Shown: one piece after another, positions 45,315 to 54,632 of the stretch
How positions within the stretch are numbered: the first letter of the stretch is position 1
Layout of the letters: each line of letters opens with the position of its first letter
Source of the DNA: Rhodococcus oryzae
GTDB taxonomy: Bacteria; Actinomycetota; Actinomycetes; Mycobacteriales; Mycobacteriaceae
Direction: 5' to 3'
DNA: 64,000 nt
Assembly (NCBI RefSeq): GCF_005049235.1
Contig: NZ_SUMD01000005.1
Span: forward strand, 248,001 to 312,000
Notes under the pieces: generated by a model
What the model was told of the DNA's origin: nothing
The model's database searches: none
Seen by the model: the letters and a program-made list of their open reading frames with translations, nothing else
Made by a program: the position numbers and the translations under genes

Positions 45315-46573
45315 CCACCCTGGAAGACATCAGCATCTTCGAAACCCTTGAGTCCGAGGTCCGCAGCTACAGCCGCAGCTGGCCGACCGTGTTCAGCTCC
45401 GCCTCCGGCTCCTGGATTCGCGCTGAGGACGGCCGCGACTACCTGGACTTCTTCGCAGGCGCGGGCGCGCTGAACTACGGCCACAACAACCCGGAGCTCA
45501 AGCAGGCCCTCGTCGACTACATCCTCGGCGACGGCATCACCCACAGCCTCGACATGTCCACCGTCGCGAAGCGACGGTTCCTCGAGACCTTCCAGCGGTA
45601 CATCCTCGAACCGCGCGGACTCGACTACAAGGTCCAGTTCCCCGGCCCGACCGGTGCGAACACCGTCGAGGCGGCACTCAAGCTGGCCAGGAAGGTCACC
45701 GGCCGCGAGTCGATCATCAACTTCACCAACGCCTTCCACGGCATGACCCTGGGCGCGCTGTCGGTCACCGGCAACTCGATGAAGCGCGCGGGTGCGGGGA
45801 TTCCGCTGGTACACGCCACCCCGATGCCCTTCGACAACTACTTCGACGGCGCCACCGCGGATTTCCACTGGTTCGAGCGGGTGCTGGACGATTCCGGCAG
45901 CGGACTGAACCGCCCCGCCGCGGTCATCGTGGAGACCGTGCAGGGCGAGGGCGGGGTGAACGTCGCGCGGCCCGAGTGGCTGCGTGCGCTCGCCGAACTC
46001 TGCCGGAGCCGGGGCATCCTGCTCATCGTCGACGACGTCCAGATGGGCTGCGGACGAACCGGGCCGTTCTTCTCCTTCGAGATCGCGGGGATCACGCCGG
46101 ACATCGTCACGCTGTCCAAGTCGATCAGTGGCTACGGTCTGCCGATGGCCCTGACGCTGCTGCGGCCCGACCTCGACGTGTGGGCACCCGGCGAGCACAA
46201 CGGCACCTTCCGCGGCAACAACCCCGCCTTCGTGACGGCGACGGCCGCAATCGAGCAGTACTGGACCGACGACACGCTGGAGCGCTCCACCGCCGCGAAG
46301 GGCAAGCGCATCGCGCAGATTTTCGCCAACCTGTCGGACCAGTTCGACGGGGTCAGCACCCGCGGCCGCGGCATGGTCCAGGGCCTGGTGTTCGACGATC
46401 CGGGCAGGGCGGTCAAGGTGTGCGGGCTCGCGTTCGACGAGGGCCTGTTGGCCGAGACGTCCGGCCCCTCCGACGAGGTGGTCAAGCTCCTGCCACCGCT
46501 GACGATCACCGACGCCGAACTCGACCACGGCCTGAGCATTCTCGCCGAGGCAACCGCCAAGGTCTGCGCCTGA
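45311..46573 (+). CDS. ectB: Diaminobutyrate-2-oxoglutarate aminotransferase
   Basis: 420 aa class-III PLP aminotransferase; PLP lysine in LSKSISGYG and substrate motif DDVQMGCGRTG. It converts aspartate semialdehyde to diaminobutyrate, the first step of ectoine synthesis. Translationally coupled to ectA. Confidence 0.96.
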   Translation: MTTLEDISIFETLESEVRSYSRSWPTVFSSASGSWIRAEDGRDYLDFFAGAGALNYGHNNPELKQALVDYILGDGITHSLDMSTVAKRRFLETFQRYILEPRGLDYKVQFPGPTGANTVEAALKLARKVTGRESIINFTNAFHGMTLGALSVTGNSMKRAGAGIPLVHATPMPFDNYFDGATADFHWFERVLDDSGSGLNRPAAVIVETVQGEGGVNVARPEWLRALAELCRSRGILLIVDDVQMGCGRTGPFFSFEIAGITPDIVTLSKSISGYGLPMALTLLRPDLDVWAPGEHNGTFRGNNPAFVTATAAIEQYWTDDTLERSTAAKGKRIAQIFANLSDQFDGVSTRGRGMVQGLVFDDPGRAVKVCGLAFDEGLLAETSGPSDEVVKLLPPLTITDAELDHGLSILAEATAKVCA

Positions 46574-46586
46574 GGAGGGACCGAAG

Positions 46587-46985
46587 ATGATCGTCCGCAC
46601 CACCGAAGAGATCACCGACACCGAGCGCGACATCACCAGTGCCGACGGGAACTGGCGCAGTAAGCGCATCGTGCTCGGCGCGGATCGCGTCGGATTCTCG
46701 TTCCACGAGACCACGATTCGGGCCGGATCCGTCAACGAGTTCCACTACGCCAATCACGTCGAGGCGGTCTGGCTGATCGAGGGCGAGGGCATCCTCACCG
46801 ACCTGGACAACGGCGTCGTCCACCAGCTCGGCCCCGGATCGATGTACCTGCTGGACGGCCACGAGCGGCACCGCGTGGAGCCGGTCACCGAGATGCGCAT
46901 GCTGTGCGTGTTCAACCCCCCGGTCACCGGCCGCGAGGTCCATGACGAGAACGGCGTCTATCCGCTGATCGAGATCGCCGGTTAG
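46587..46985 (+). CDS. ectC: L-ectoine synthase
   Basis: 132 aa cupin: EFHYANHVEAVWLIEGEG and DGHERHRVEP hold the metal-binding residues. It cyclises N-acetyl-diaminobutyrate to the osmolyte ectoine. GAGGAGGG precedes the ATG. No ectD (hydroxylase) or aspartokinase follows, so the cluster makes ectoine only. Confidence 0.96.
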   Translation: MIVRTTEEITDTERDITSADGNWRSKRIVLGADRVGFSFHETTIRAGSVNEFHYANHVEAVWLIEGEGILTDLDNGVVHQLGPGSMYLLDGHERHRVEPVTEMRMLCVFNPPVTGREVHDENGVYPLIEIAG

Positions 46986-46989
46986 TCGT

Positions 46990-47008
46990 GGGCGGCGCAG
47001 CCGCCTAT
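46990..47008. terminator. Bidirectional hairpin between ectC and the SnoaL-like gene
   Basis: GGCGGC-GCA-GCCGCC (46991-47005) sits between two convergent stop codons 20 nt apart. Confidence 0.6.
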
Positions 47009-47448
47009 CCGGTCGTGATCGAGCGCTTGGCCAGGAGCCAGCAGCCGTCGACCTTTCGGAAGACATCGCGGTAGGTCCCCATGCTGGAGAGCCTCGGCGC
47101 GGTGGTGGTGTCGACGAAGAACTGCCAGACCGACTGCGCGCTGGCGGAGTCTTCGGAATCGAAGTCGATGGACACGCAGGAGCTCACATGTCGGGTCGCC
47201 GTGCCCGGACCGGCGATCCCGTCTGCCCGTCGACGGCGGACACCCTCTGCGATCGCCCTCCGGCCCTCGACGATCTGGGGTCCGATCGCGACGCTCGGTC
47301 CTGCGCTCGTCATCTCCCAGACCGCATCCTCCGTGTAGAGCTGGACGTAGTCGTCGATCGATCCCTCGTCGGCCAGATGAGCAACCCGCGCAACAAGCGA
47401 TCGGATCACCTCGGACGGGCATTCGGGCGGGCAGGGCGTCCGGCTCAT
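47005..47448 (-). CDS. SnoaL-like (NTF2-fold) protein
   Basis: 147 aa. NTF2/SnoaL-like pattern: HLADEGSIDDYVQLYTEDAVWEM near the N-terminus and GTYRDVFRKVDGCWLLAKR at the end. Members are small dehydratases, isomerases or binding proteins in catabolic and secondary metabolism; substrate unknown. ATG 47448 overlaps the SDR stop (ATGA), so the two are made together and probably act on the same compound. Confidence 0.8.
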   Translation of the reverse strand: MSRTPCPPECPSEVIRSLVARVAHLADEGSIDDYVQLYTEDAVWEMTSAGPSVAIGPQIVEGRRAIAEGVRRRRADGIAGPGTATRHVSSCVSIDFDSEDSASAQSVWQFFVDTTTAPRLSSMGTYRDVFRKVDGCWLLAKRSITTG

Positions 47449-48215
47449 ACGCCATATCCCCCATCGACATCGAGTTTTTGCCCGCTGATGAAGTCGGCGC
47501 GATCGGAAGCAAGGAAGCACACAGCCTCAGCGATGTCGTCGGCATCTCCGAATGTCCCCAGGGGAATGCGCTCTCTCGCGACGTCCAACGCGCGATCGTC
47601 CAGCTCGCCGTTCCCGATGAGCCTCGCGGCCATTCCATCGGTGGTCATTCCGGGACCGACACAGTTCGCTCGGACGCCGTACCTTCCTTCCTCAGCCGCG
47701 ATTCCCCGGACGAGCGCTTCGACCGCCCCCTTGGGCCCGACCGACATCCCGTCCCGGACGGGATAACGTGCGGTCCCCGCGCTGGTGATGGCGACGACAC
47801 TCCCCCTGGTTGCCCGCAGATGCGGCAGCGCGGCGTGGGTCGCGTTGAAGAAGCCGGCGACGTCGTTGACCACCTGGCGCTGGAAGTCGCCCGGGTCAAC
47901 CTTGCTCAGATGCCGCATCGGCACGTGGGGGCCCGCCGCGTAGACGAGGGTGTGAATTCCACCGAACTCCGCCGCCACCTGCGCCACGACCTCGGAAGCC
48001 GAGGCGGCATCGGACAGGTCGAGCTGCCAGGTCTTCGCCCATCGACCATGCGTATGCGCGGTGGCGAGGACCTCGTCGAGTGCGCTCTGCGAACGGAAGT
48101 AGGTCAGCCCGACATTGCTGCCACGTTCGATGAACATCCGAGCAGTTGCCTTCCCCAGTCCGCCACTGGCACCGAGCACCAGCGCGGCTCCGGAACGATG
48201 ACTGAAATCTCCCAC
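47445..48215 (-). CDS. Divergent short-chain dehydrogenase/reductase lacking the catalytic Tyr
   Basis: 256 aa Rossmann protein with a cofactor loop GASGGLG (15-21), Ser145, Lys162 and the C-terminal FISGQKLDVDGGYGV. The alignable region RYPVRDGMSVGPKGAVEAL has Ser158 where YxxxK needs Tyr, and Asp155 where FabL-type enoyl reductases have Tyr; only Tyr151 is near. It may be catalytically altered. GTG 48215 has AGGAGGAG upstream, a very strong site. Confidence 0.82.
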   Translation of the reverse strand: MGDFSHRSGAALVLGASGGLGKATARMFIERGSNVGLTYFRSQSALDEVLATAHTHGRWAKTWQLDLSDAASASEVVAQVAAEFGGIHTLVYAAGPHVPMRHLSKVDPGDFQRQVVNDVAGFFNATHAALPHLRATRGSVVAITSAGTARYPVRDGMSVGPKGAVEALVRGIAAEEGRYGVRANCVGPGMTTDGMAARLIGNGELDDRALDVARERIPLGTFGDADDIAEAVCFLASDRADFISGQKLDVDGGYGV

Positions 48216-48560
48216 CTGACTCCTCCTCGAGACGTTGTCGGACAAACCGCTGGAACGCCCCACGATGTGTGTGCGAGTCCAGACGGTGACCTGAGTAGTT
48301 GGTACCCCAGCACGGGAGAACAAGCAAGCGTTTGGTTGGCCGAATGAGGTCGGTGCACGCATGGCAGGGCCTCACCGTGCGGATTCGTACCCCAATGGCC
48401 TATGGGAACTTCCCGCCCACCGGGACGATTGCCCTCTGTCACCAGACCCCTTCTCCCCTGAGGGAATCCACGCGATCGATACCCTCAAGGCACAGTGCGC
48501 CCAACACAAGCCACCGTGGGTGAACAACCCTTGCCGGAACCGGCGCCCGAGGAGACAGAT
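48216..48560. other. Divergent intergenic region without a gene
   Basis: 345 nt between the SDR and the hydroxyacid dehydrogenase genes. Several short frames cross it, but none has a ribosome site, family match or consistent composition. It must hold both promoters; I could not assign them. Base composition is less GC-rich than its surroundings. Confidence 0.6.
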
Positions 48561-49484
48561 ATGACGCCCGTGCCCATCGCCGTCGGCCCGCATGCCGACC
48601 CCCAGTTGATGGAGGCAATCGCCTCGGGCGGGGGCGAGTGGGCACCGATGGTCGACGCACAGGCCCTGGTCTGGGCGGCCGAGCCCGACCGGTTCCCCGA
48701 CGAGCTGCCGGAGGCGATCCGATGGGTACAGCTGTACTCCGCCGGGGTCGAGGACTGGTTCACCGCCGGGATCATCGCTCGCCACCCAGGGATCGTGTTC
48801 ACCTCGGCCGCGGGCGCGTTCTCCCCGACCGTCGCCGAGCACGCCTTCGCCCTGCTACTGGCCGGGGTCCGGGCATTGCCCGAGCAACTCGCTGCCACCA
48901 GCTGGCGGCAGCATGAGTTCTTCGGCAAGGTCGGGACGCTGCGTGGGAGCACGGTGACGATCCTCGGCGCGGGCGGAATCGGGCGCGCGTTGATCCCGAT
49001 GCTCACCTCGGTCGGCGCGTCGGTGATCGCGGTCAACCGCTCCGGCCGGGAGGTTCCCGGCGCCACCGAGACCCTGCCCGCCGACCGAAGCGAAGAGGTC
49101 TGGGACCGCACCGATCACGTAGTGGTCGCGGCGCCCGCGACGGCCAGGACCCGACACCTGGTCGGCGCCGAGCAACTCGCCCGCCTCGGTGCCCACTCGT
49201 GGGTGATCAACGTGGCGCGCGGCTCCCTCGTCGACACCGACGCCCTGGTGAACGCGTTGCGGGACAATACGATCGGCGGCGCCGGGCTCGACGTCACCGA
49301 CCCCGAGCCGCTGCCGGACGGCCATCCGCTGTGGAGCATGCCGAACGCGATCATCACCCCGCACTGCTCGAACCCGCCGTCCGTCCGGCCGCCCGCGTTC
49401 GCCGACCACGTCGCGACGAACGTGCGACGCTTCGTGGCCGGCGAACAACTGCTGGCGCGGATCGACCCGGTCGCGGGTTACTGA
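48561..49484 (+). CDS. D-2-hydroxyacid dehydrogenase (NAD-binding)
   Basis: 307 aa. NAD loop GAGGIGRAL (about residue 134), then the Arg of NVARGSLVDTDAL, Glu of DPEPLPDGHPLW and His of ITPHCSNP, so the catalytic set is complete. Likely a glyoxylate/hydroxypyruvate or 2-oxoacid reductase; substrate not resolvable. GAGGAGA precedes ATG 48561. Confidence 0.88.
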   Translation: MTPVPIAVGPHADPQLMEAIASGGGEWAPMVDAQALVWAAEPDRFPDELPEAIRWVQLYSAGVEDWFTAGIIARHPGIVFTSAAGAFSPTVAEHAFALLLAGVRALPEQLAATSWRQHEFFGKVGTLRGSTVTILGAGGIGRALIPMLTSVGASVIAVNRSGREVPGATETLPADRSEEVWDRTDHVVVAAPATARTRHLVGAEQLARLGAHSWVINVARGSLVDTDALVNALRDNTIGGAGLDVTDPEPLPDGHPLWSMPNAIITPHCSNPPSVRPPAFADHVATNVRRFVAGEQLLARIDPVAGY

Positions 49485-49651
49485 GCCCCTGACTCCTCGT
49501 CCGGAGTGGCGGCGGGCTTCGCAGGCGACACCCGGATCACGCCCGCGTCCAGGTCGAGTTCGAGGCGCGGCTGATACGTCTGCCCGTCGCCGTCCTGGCT
49601 TCCGTCGTTCTCCAGCTTCTTCCCCGGGAACAGCTCACCGATAACTCCCAT
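49478..49651 (-). CDS. DUF6191-like small protein (57 aa)
   Basis: 57 aa, starts MGVIGELFPGKKLENDG and contains LELDLDAGVIRV. I recognise the pattern of the actinobacterial DUF6191 family (from memory); function unknown. It is leaderless: TACGGT lies 7 nt before ATG 49651. Its stop overlaps the convergent dehydrogenase stop by 7 nt. Confidence 0.75.
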   Translation of the reverse strand: MGVIGELFPGKKLENDGSQDGDGQTYQPRLELDLDAGVIRVSPAKPAATPDEESGAQ

Positions 49652-49658
49652 GCGATCG

Positions 49659-49664
49659 ACCGTA
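49659..49664 (-). promoter_or_regulatory. Leaderless -10 element (57-aa gene)
   Basis: TACGGT on the minus strand ends 7 nt before the ATG at 49651. Confidence 0.6.
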
Positions 49665-49692
49665 CTCGCGGCGCGACCGGTCCGCCCGACCC

Positions 49693-49748
49693 TCAGGGTC
49701 GTTCCGCAGACTCCACTCGATGTTCAGGGCCGTTCCGCAGGCTCCACT
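49693..49748 (-). repeat. 31-bp-period duplication of the VOC gene 3' end
   Basis: Two 25-bp copies (49693-49717 and 49724-49748), 23/25 identical. The copy at 49724 carries the real VOC stop; the other lies just beyond it and would encode a near-identical C-terminal VESAERP. Confidence 0.8.
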
Positions 49749-50215
49749 TCCGTCGCCGGGTAGAAGAGCTCGCGGGCGCGACGGGCCACCTCCTCGGCGG
49801 GCACGTCCTCGATCTTCGTGCAGACCGCCCACCGGTGCCCGAACGGATCGAGGAACACCCCGTGCCGGTCGCCGGAGAACGTGTCCGCGACGGCGCTGAC
49901 GAGGGTGGCGCCCTCGCGAACCGCCCGGTCAACGAACGCGTCGGAGTCCTCGACGTACACCACCACCGAGCTGTGCACCCAGCCCTGCTCGGGCGCCTTG
50001 AGCCCGTAGTCGGGCATGTCGTCGGACAGTTGCAGCATCGAGTCGCCGATCCTCAGCTCGGCGTGCATCAGGCCGCCGCCGGGCGCGTCCATCGCGTCCA
50101 CGACCTCGGCGCCGAGGGCGCGGCGATAGAAGTCCAGCGCCGCCTGGCCGTCCTTGACGGCGAGGTAGGGCGTGAGGGTCCGGTATCCCGCGGGAACGGG
50201 GTTCACTGTGCTCAT
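49724..50215 (-). CDS. VOC / PhnB-like glyoxalase-fold protein
   Basis: 163 aa. Starts with LTPYLAVKDGQAALDFYRRALGAEV and ends near HGVFLDPFGHRWAVCTKIEDV, the PhnB/3-demethylubiquinone-methyltransferase-like VOC pattern. Such proteins may bind metals, antibiotics or small metabolites; no substrate can be proposed. ATG 50215 is divergent from the Sir2 gene, 68 nt away. Confidence 0.85.
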   Translation of the reverse strand: MSTVNPVPAGYRTLTPYLAVKDGQAALDFYRRALGAEVVDAMDAPGGGLMHAELRIGDSMLQLSDDMPDYGLKAPEQGWVHSSVVVYVEDSDAFVDRAVREGATLVSAVADTFSGDRHGVFLDPFGHRWAVCTKIEDVPAEEVARRARELFYPATEVEPAERP

Positions 50216-50270
50216 GCCCACCAGTGTCGAGCGAGGCACCCGATCCGGGATTGAAGATTTGCGACACGTC

Positions 50271-50276
50271 TAGCCT
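50271..50276 (+). promoter_or_regulatory. Leaderless -10 element (Sir2 gene)
   Basis: TAGCCT ends 7 nt before the ATG at 50284. Confidence 0.6.
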
Positions 50277-50283
50277 GGAAGCC

Positions 50284-51135
50284 ATGTCCGCTCCCCTACT
50301 CGAGACCGCGGCGGCAGGCGAGGACCACGAGCGCCTGGCCGGCCTGGTGAGCGGCCGCCGCGTCGTCGCGCTGACCGGCGCGGGGATGTCCACCGACTCG
50401 GGCATCCCGGACTACCGGGGCCCCGATTCCCCGCCCCGCACCCCGATGACGTTCCAGCAGTTCATGGGCGACGCCGCGTTCCGCAGGCACTACTGGGCCC
50501 GCAACCACCTCGGCTGGCGACACATGGACGCGTCCCGACCCAACGCCGGACACCGCGCACTCGCCGCGCTGGAACGGGCGGGCGTGGTCGACGGCGTGCT
50601 CACCCAGAACGTGGACCTGCTGCACACCAAGGCGGGCAGCAGGAACGTCATCGACCTGCACGGCAGTTACGCGCAGGTGCGGTGCATGGGGTGCGAGACC
50701 CGGATCTCGCGGTTCACCCTCGCGCAGCGGCTCGATGCCGCAAATCCCGGGTTCGCCGAATCCGTCTCCGCGGCAACGGGAGTCGAGATCGCACCCGATG
50801 CCGACGCGGTGATCGAGGAGACCGCACACTTCGTGATGGTGGACTGCGAGCACTGCGGGGGAATCCTCAAGCCGGACATCGTCTACTTCGGCGAGAGCGT
50901 GCCCAAACCACGCGTCGAGGCGGCTTTCGCGATGGTCTCCGAGTGCGACCTGCTGCTGGTGCTCGGATCCTCACTGACCGTCATGTCGGGGCTGCGCTTC
51001 GTCCGCCGTGCCGCCAAGGACGACATCCCGGTCGTCATCGTCAACCGCGGCCCGACCCGGGGCGACGAGTTCGCGGCCCTCAAGCTGGATGCGGGCTGCT
51101 CGCAGGTTCTGACCGCCCTGATACCGCGTCGGTAG
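50284..51135 (+). CDS. Sir2-family NAD-dependent protein deacylase
   Basis: 283 aa. GAGMSTDSGIPDYRG, TQNVDLLH (107-114), catalytic His126 in DLHGS, two zinc pairs C134-x2-C137 and C188-x2-C191, and GSSLTVMSG. Deacylates lysines using NAD. The ~50-residue insert between the zinc pairs is longer than in E. coli CobB. ATG 50284 is fixed by the leaderless -10. Confidence 0.93.
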   Translation: MSAPLLETAAAGEDHERLAGLVSGRRVVALTGAGMSTDSGIPDYRGPDSPPRTPMTFQQFMGDAAFRRHYWARNHLGWRHMDASRPNAGHRALAALERAGVVDGVLTQNVDLLHTKAGSRNVIDLHGSYAQVRCMGCETRISRFTLAQRLDAANPGFAESVSAATGVEIAPDADAVIEETAHFVMVDCEHCGGILKPDIVYFGESVPKPRVEAAFAMVSECDLLLVLGSSLTVMSGLRFVRRAAKDDIPVVIVNRGPTRGDEFAALKLDAGCSQVLTALIPRR

Positions 51136-51138
51136 ACT
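51133..51138 (+). promoter_or_regulatory. Leaderless -10 element embedded in the Sir2 stop codon
   Basis: TAGACT ends 6 nt before the ATG at 51145. Its first three bases are the Sir2 stop codon. Confidence 0.6.
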
Positions 51139-51144
51139 CCGGGC

Positions 51145-51312
51145 ATGTCGAAGTTCAGCGACAAGGTGAAATCACTCTTCAGCAGGCGCAAGCCCGTCAC
51201 CCCGGAAGATGCAGCCGACATCTCCGACTGGGTGAACGAGGGCGGCGCTCTCCACCCCGAGGGACCACCCAAGGTCGTCGGCGACCCGCAGGACAAGCCG
51301 AAGACCCCCTGA
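51145..51312 (+). CDS. Small hydrophilic protein (55 aa)
   Basis: 55 aa beginning MSKFSDKVKSLFSRRKP and ending in a proline-rich tail. No family recognised. The basic amphipathic N-terminus could lie on the membrane. Support is a leaderless -10, a coding-like composition and its place between two well-defined gene ends. Confidence 0.6.
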   Translation: MSKFSDKVKSLFSRRKPVTPEDAADISDWVNEGGALHPEGPPKVVGDPQDKPKTP

Positions 51313-51315
51313 CCG

Positions 51316-52437
51316 CTACAGCGGAACCAGGTCGTCCGCGTGCACTACGGGCCGCTGCAGCTCGGACGGCAGCTCGACCGTGGACCGACCCAGCATCTCG
51401 CCGAGTTCAGTCGAGTCGTACGCCACCACCCCGCGCGCGACCGGCGAACCGTCGGGCCCGAACAGCGACACCACGTCCCCGCCGTAGAACCGGCCGTCGA
51501 CGCCCGTGATCCCCGCGGGCAAGAGCGACCGCCGCCGGTCCACCACGGCGCGCACCGCACCCGCGTCGAGATGCAGCCCACCCCGGGTGTCGGCGGCATG
51601 CCGCACCCAGAACTTGCGCGCGGACAGCCGGGTCGGCCGGGCCGCGAAGGCCGTGCCGACGCCCGCGCCCGTGAGCGCAGCGGCGGCATCGGTGGCCGCG
51701 GCGAGCAGCACCGGCACGCCGGAGTCGGCCGCGAGCCGGGCCGCGGACAGCTTGGAGGCCATCCCGCCGGTGCCGAGCGCTCCCCCGGACCCGGCAACCA
51801 CGCCGTCGAGGTCTTCGGGGCTGGTCACCTCCGGGATCAGGGTCGCGCCGCCCTTGCGGGGGTCGCCGTCGTACAGTCCGTCGACGTCGGAGAGCAGGAC
51901 CAGCGCGTCCGCCCCGACGAGGTGCGCGACCATCGCGGCCAGCCGATCGTTGTCCCCGAACCGCAGCTCCGTGGTGGCGACGGTGTCGTTCTCGTTGACG
52001 ATCGCGACGGCACCGAGGGCACGAAGCCGGTCGAGGGTGCTCTGCGCGTTGCGGTGCTGGGTGCGCCGGGCGATGTCGTCGGCGGTGAGCAGCACCTGGC
52101 CGACGGTCCGCCCGTACCGCGCGAACGAGGTGCCCCAGGCATGCGCGAGCGCCAGCTGCCCGACGCTCGCCGCCGCCTGCTTGGTGGCGAGATCCCGTGG
52201 CCGCTTGGTCAGCCCGAGCGGTGCGATACCGGCACCGACCGCGCCCGAGGACACCACCACGACGTCGGAGCCGGCACGCATCCTGGCCTCGATCGCGTCG
52301 GCAAGGGCGTTCAGCGCCCGCAGGTCGATGCCGGACTCCATGCTGGTGAGCGCGGAGGACCCGATCTTCACGACCACGCTGCGCGCGGTCGCGATGGTGG
52401 CGCGGGTCTCCGACAGTGAACGGACCGCGTCGTCCAT
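51316..52437 (-). CDS. proB: Glutamate 5-kinase
   Basis: 373 aa. Amino-acid kinase domain ([39 protein letters not shown]) and a C-terminal PUA domain (from ~285). First enzyme of proline synthesis, usually feedback-inhibited by proline. ATG 52437 overlaps the obg stop (TGATG); GTG 52440 is an alternative. Co-transcribed with obg, as in mycobacteria. Confidence 0.95.
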   Translation of the reverse strand: MDDAVRSLSETRATIATARSVVVKIGSSALTSMESGIDLRALNALADAIEARMRAGSDVVVVSSGAVGAGIAPLGLTKRPRDLATKQAAASVGQLALAHAWGTSFARYGRTVGQVLLTADDIARRTQHRNAQSTLDRLRALGAVAIVNENDTVATTELRFGDNDRLAAMVAHLVGADALVLLSDVDGLYDGDPRKGGATLIPEVTSPEDLDGVVAGSGGALGTGGMASKLSAARLAADSGVPVLLAAATDAAAALTGAGVGTAFAARPTRLSARKFWVRHAADTRGGLHLDAGAVRAVVDRRRSLLPAGITGVDGRFYGGDVVSLFGPDGSPVARGVVAYDSTELGEMLGRSTVELPSELQRPVVHADDLVPL

Positions 52438-53897
52438 CACTGTTCTTCGGGATCCAGGCCCTCGAGGCCACGCCGGATCCGGTGCGCGTGCTTGCGCTCG
52501 GAGGCACCGATGCGGTCCACCTGATCGAGTCGCGGGTCGGTGCCGCGACCGGTGCGGGTCAGGTCGATGCCTGCCGGGGTCTGCGGCTCCCACTCGAAGC
52601 TGACATCGCCGATGGTGACGTAACAGCCGGGCTCGGCGCCGTGCTTGACCAACGCGTCCTCGACACCGAGCCGGGCGAGCCGGTCCGCGAGGTAGCCGAC
52701 GGCCTCGTCGTTGTCGAAGGCCGTCTGTCGGATCCACCGCTCGGGCCGGACGCCGCGGACGATGAAGCCGCCGGGGGTCTCGGGATCGGCGACGACGGTG
52801 AAGTCGCTCGCGTTGGAGGCGATGGGACGGATCACCTGACGCTTCGGCTCCGCCTTCGGATGCGCCTCGCGGTACTCCTCGACGAGCTTGGCGAGCGCGA
52901 AGGTCAACGGCCGCAGCCCTTCCCGGCTCACGGCCGAGATGGTGAACACGGGCCAGCCGCGCGCCTCGAACTCCGGGGTGACCATCTCGGCGAGCTCGGC
53001 CGCGTCGGGGACATCCGCCTTGTTGAGGACCACAATGCGGGGCCGGTCGGCCAGGTCACCGAGGCTCGCGTCGCCGGAGAGTGCCGGCTTGTAGGCGGCC
53101 AACTCGGCCTCGAGCGCGTCGACGTCGGAGACCGGATCACGGCCGGGCTCGAGGGTCGCGCAGTCCACCACGTGTGCCAGCACCGCCGTCCGTTCGATGT
53201 GGCGAAGGAAGTCCAGTCCGAGACCGCGCCCCTGGCTCGCGCCGGGGATCAGGCCAGGGACGTCGGCGACGGTGAACGTGGTGTCGCCGCTGGAGACCAC
53301 GCCGAGGTTCGGCACCAGCGTGGTGAACGGATAGTCGGCGATCTTCGGCTTGGCCGCCGAGAGCACCGAGACCAGGGAGGACTTGCCCGCCGAGGGGAAG
53401 CCGACCAGTCCGACGTCGGCCACCGACTTGAGCTCGAGGACGAGGTCGCGTTGAACGCCCTCCTCGCCGAGCAGCGCGAAGCCCGGCGCCTTGCGGGCCT
53501 TCGAGGCCAGCGCGGCGTTACCCAGTCCGCCGCGGCCGCCGGGGGCGGCGTCGAATCGGGTTCCCGTGCCGATCATGTCGGCGAGGACATTGCCGTCCGA
53601 GTCGAGGACGACGGTGCCGTCGGGCACCTTGAGGATCAGATCCTGGCCGTTTGCGCCCTCGCGGTTGCTGCCTGCGCCCTGCGTGCCGTTGCTCGCCTTG
53701 GCGTTCGGGTGGAAGTGGAAGTCCAGCAGGGTGTGCACGTTCTCGTCGACGACGAGCACCACGTCACCTCCGCGCCCGCCGTTGCCGCCGTCGGGACCGC
53801 CGAGCGGCTTGAACTTCTCGCGGTGAACGGAGGCGCAACCATTGCCGCCTTTTCCGGCGCTGACATGCAGCACCACGCGGTCAATGAATCGGGACAT
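52437..53897 (-). CDS. obg: Obg GTPase
   Basis: 486 aa. Glycine-rich Obg fold ([16 protein letters not shown]), GTPase domain ([18 protein letters not shown]) and C-terminal OCT domain. Acts in late 50S assembly and stress signalling. It lies downstream of rplU-rpmA after a hairpin (53934-53969) that may reduce read-through. Confidence 0.96.
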   Translation of the reverse strand: MSRFIDRVVLHVSAGKGGNGCASVHREKFKPLGGPDGGNGGRGGDVVLVVDENVHTLLDFHFHPNAKASNGTQGAGSNREGANGQDLILKVPDGTVVLDSDGNVLADMIGTGTRFDAAPGGRGGLGNAALASKARKAPGFALLGEEGVQRDLVLELKSVADVGLVGFPSAGKSSLVSVLSAAKPKIADYPFTTLVPNLGVVSSGDTTFTVADVPGLIPGASQGRGLGLDFLRHIERTAVLAHVVDCATLEPGRDPVSDVDALEAELAAYKPALSGDASLGDLADRPRIVVLNKADVPDAAELAEMVTPEFEARGWPVFTISAVSREGLRPLTFALAKLVEEYREAHPKAEPKRQVIRPIASNASDFTVVADPETPGGFIVRGVRPERWIRQTAFDNDEAVGYLADRLARLGVEDALVKHGAEPGCYVTIGDVSFEWEPQTPAGIDLTRTGRGTDPRLDQVDRIGASERKHAHRIRRGLEGLDPEEQ

Positions 53898-53933
53898 GAC
53901 TGCCGGATCCCTTCCTCAGGGTGAAAAGCAAAT

Positions 53934-53969
53934 AGGGGCGAGCAGGGTATGAGACCCTGGCCCGCCCCT
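53934..53969 (-). terminator. Hairpin between rpmA and obg
   Basis: Outer 7-bp arms AGGGGCG/CGCCCCT enclose an inner CAGGGT/ACCCTG pair; on the minus strand a T-rich stretch (ATTTGCTTTT) follows. Likely a partial terminator. Confidence 0.65.
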
Positions 53970-54028
53970 ACTGGGAGCTTAGAACTGTCATCAGTCACCG
54001 TGATGGTGACACGAGCGACGCAGCAGAA

Positions 54029-54292
54029 TCAGGCCTCTGCGGCGACCGGAACGATGTTGACAGTCTTACGTCCACGCTTGGTGCCGAACTCGACCGCACC
54101 AGCGGAGAGAGCGAACAGCGTGTCGTCGCCGCCACGTCCGACGTTCACGCCGGGGTGGAAGTGGGTTCCGCGCTGACGCACCAGGATCTCGCCGGCGCTG
54201 ACGGACTGGCCGCCGAAGCGCTTCACGCCGAGGCGCTGTGCGTTCGAATCGCGACCGTTACGGGAGCTGGATGCACCCTTCTTATGTGCCAT
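54029..54292 (-). CDS. rpmA: 50S ribosomal protein L27
   Basis: 87 aa beginning [20 protein letters not shown], the canonical L27 N-terminus that reaches the peptidyl-transferase centre, with no Firmicutes-type cleavable extension. 28 nt after rplU. Confidence 0.97.
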   Translation of the reverse strand: MAHKKGASSSRNGRDSNAQRLGVKRFGGQSVSAGEILVRQRGTHFHPGVNVGRGGDDTLFALSAGAVEFGTKRGRKTVNIVPVAAEA

Positions 54293-54320
54293 GTCGAACC
54301 CTCCTGGGTACTAAAGCTGG

Positions 54321-54632
54321 TTACTTGATGCCGGTGACCTTGAGCACCGTCAGCTTCTGACGGTGGCCCTGGCGCTTGTGGTACCCGGTCTTGTTCTTGA
54401 ACTTGTGGATGCGGATCTTCGGGCCCTTGGTGTGCTCGACGACCTCACCGGTGACCGAGACCTTGGCCAGCTTGGCGGCGTCGGTGGTCAGCTCGGAACC
54501 GTCGACGACGAGAACCGGGACCAGCGAGACAGCAGTGCCGGGCTCACCCTCGATCTTCTCGACCTTGACGAGGTCGCCGACAGCGACCTTGTACTGCTTT
54601 CCGCCGGTCTTGACGATCGCGTACGTTGCCAT
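54321..54632 (-). CDS. rplU: 50S ribosomal protein L21
   Basis: 103 aa: [16 protein letters not shown] to [19 protein letters not shown], full length. First gene of the rplU-rpmA(-obg-proB) operon, with a leader of about 108 nt. Confidence 0.97.
   Translation of the reverse strand: MATYAIVKTGGKQYKVAVGDLVKVEKIEGEPGTAVSLVPVLVVDGSELTTDAAKLAKVSVTGEVVEHTKGPKIRIHKFKNKTGYHKRQGHRQKLTVLKVTGIK

Noticed and set aside
48280-48350. A TetR-type operator (around AACAAGCAAGCGTTTGG) between the SDR and dehydrogenase genes
   Set aside because: The two halves do not form a convincing palindrome, and no regulator gene is adjacent.
47005-49484. The SnoaL, SDR and hydroxyacid dehydrogenase genes as extra ectoine-pathway enzymes
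   Set aside because: A hairpin and convergent orientation separate them from ectC, and none resembles EctD, an aspartokinase or known ectoine-degradation enzymes.
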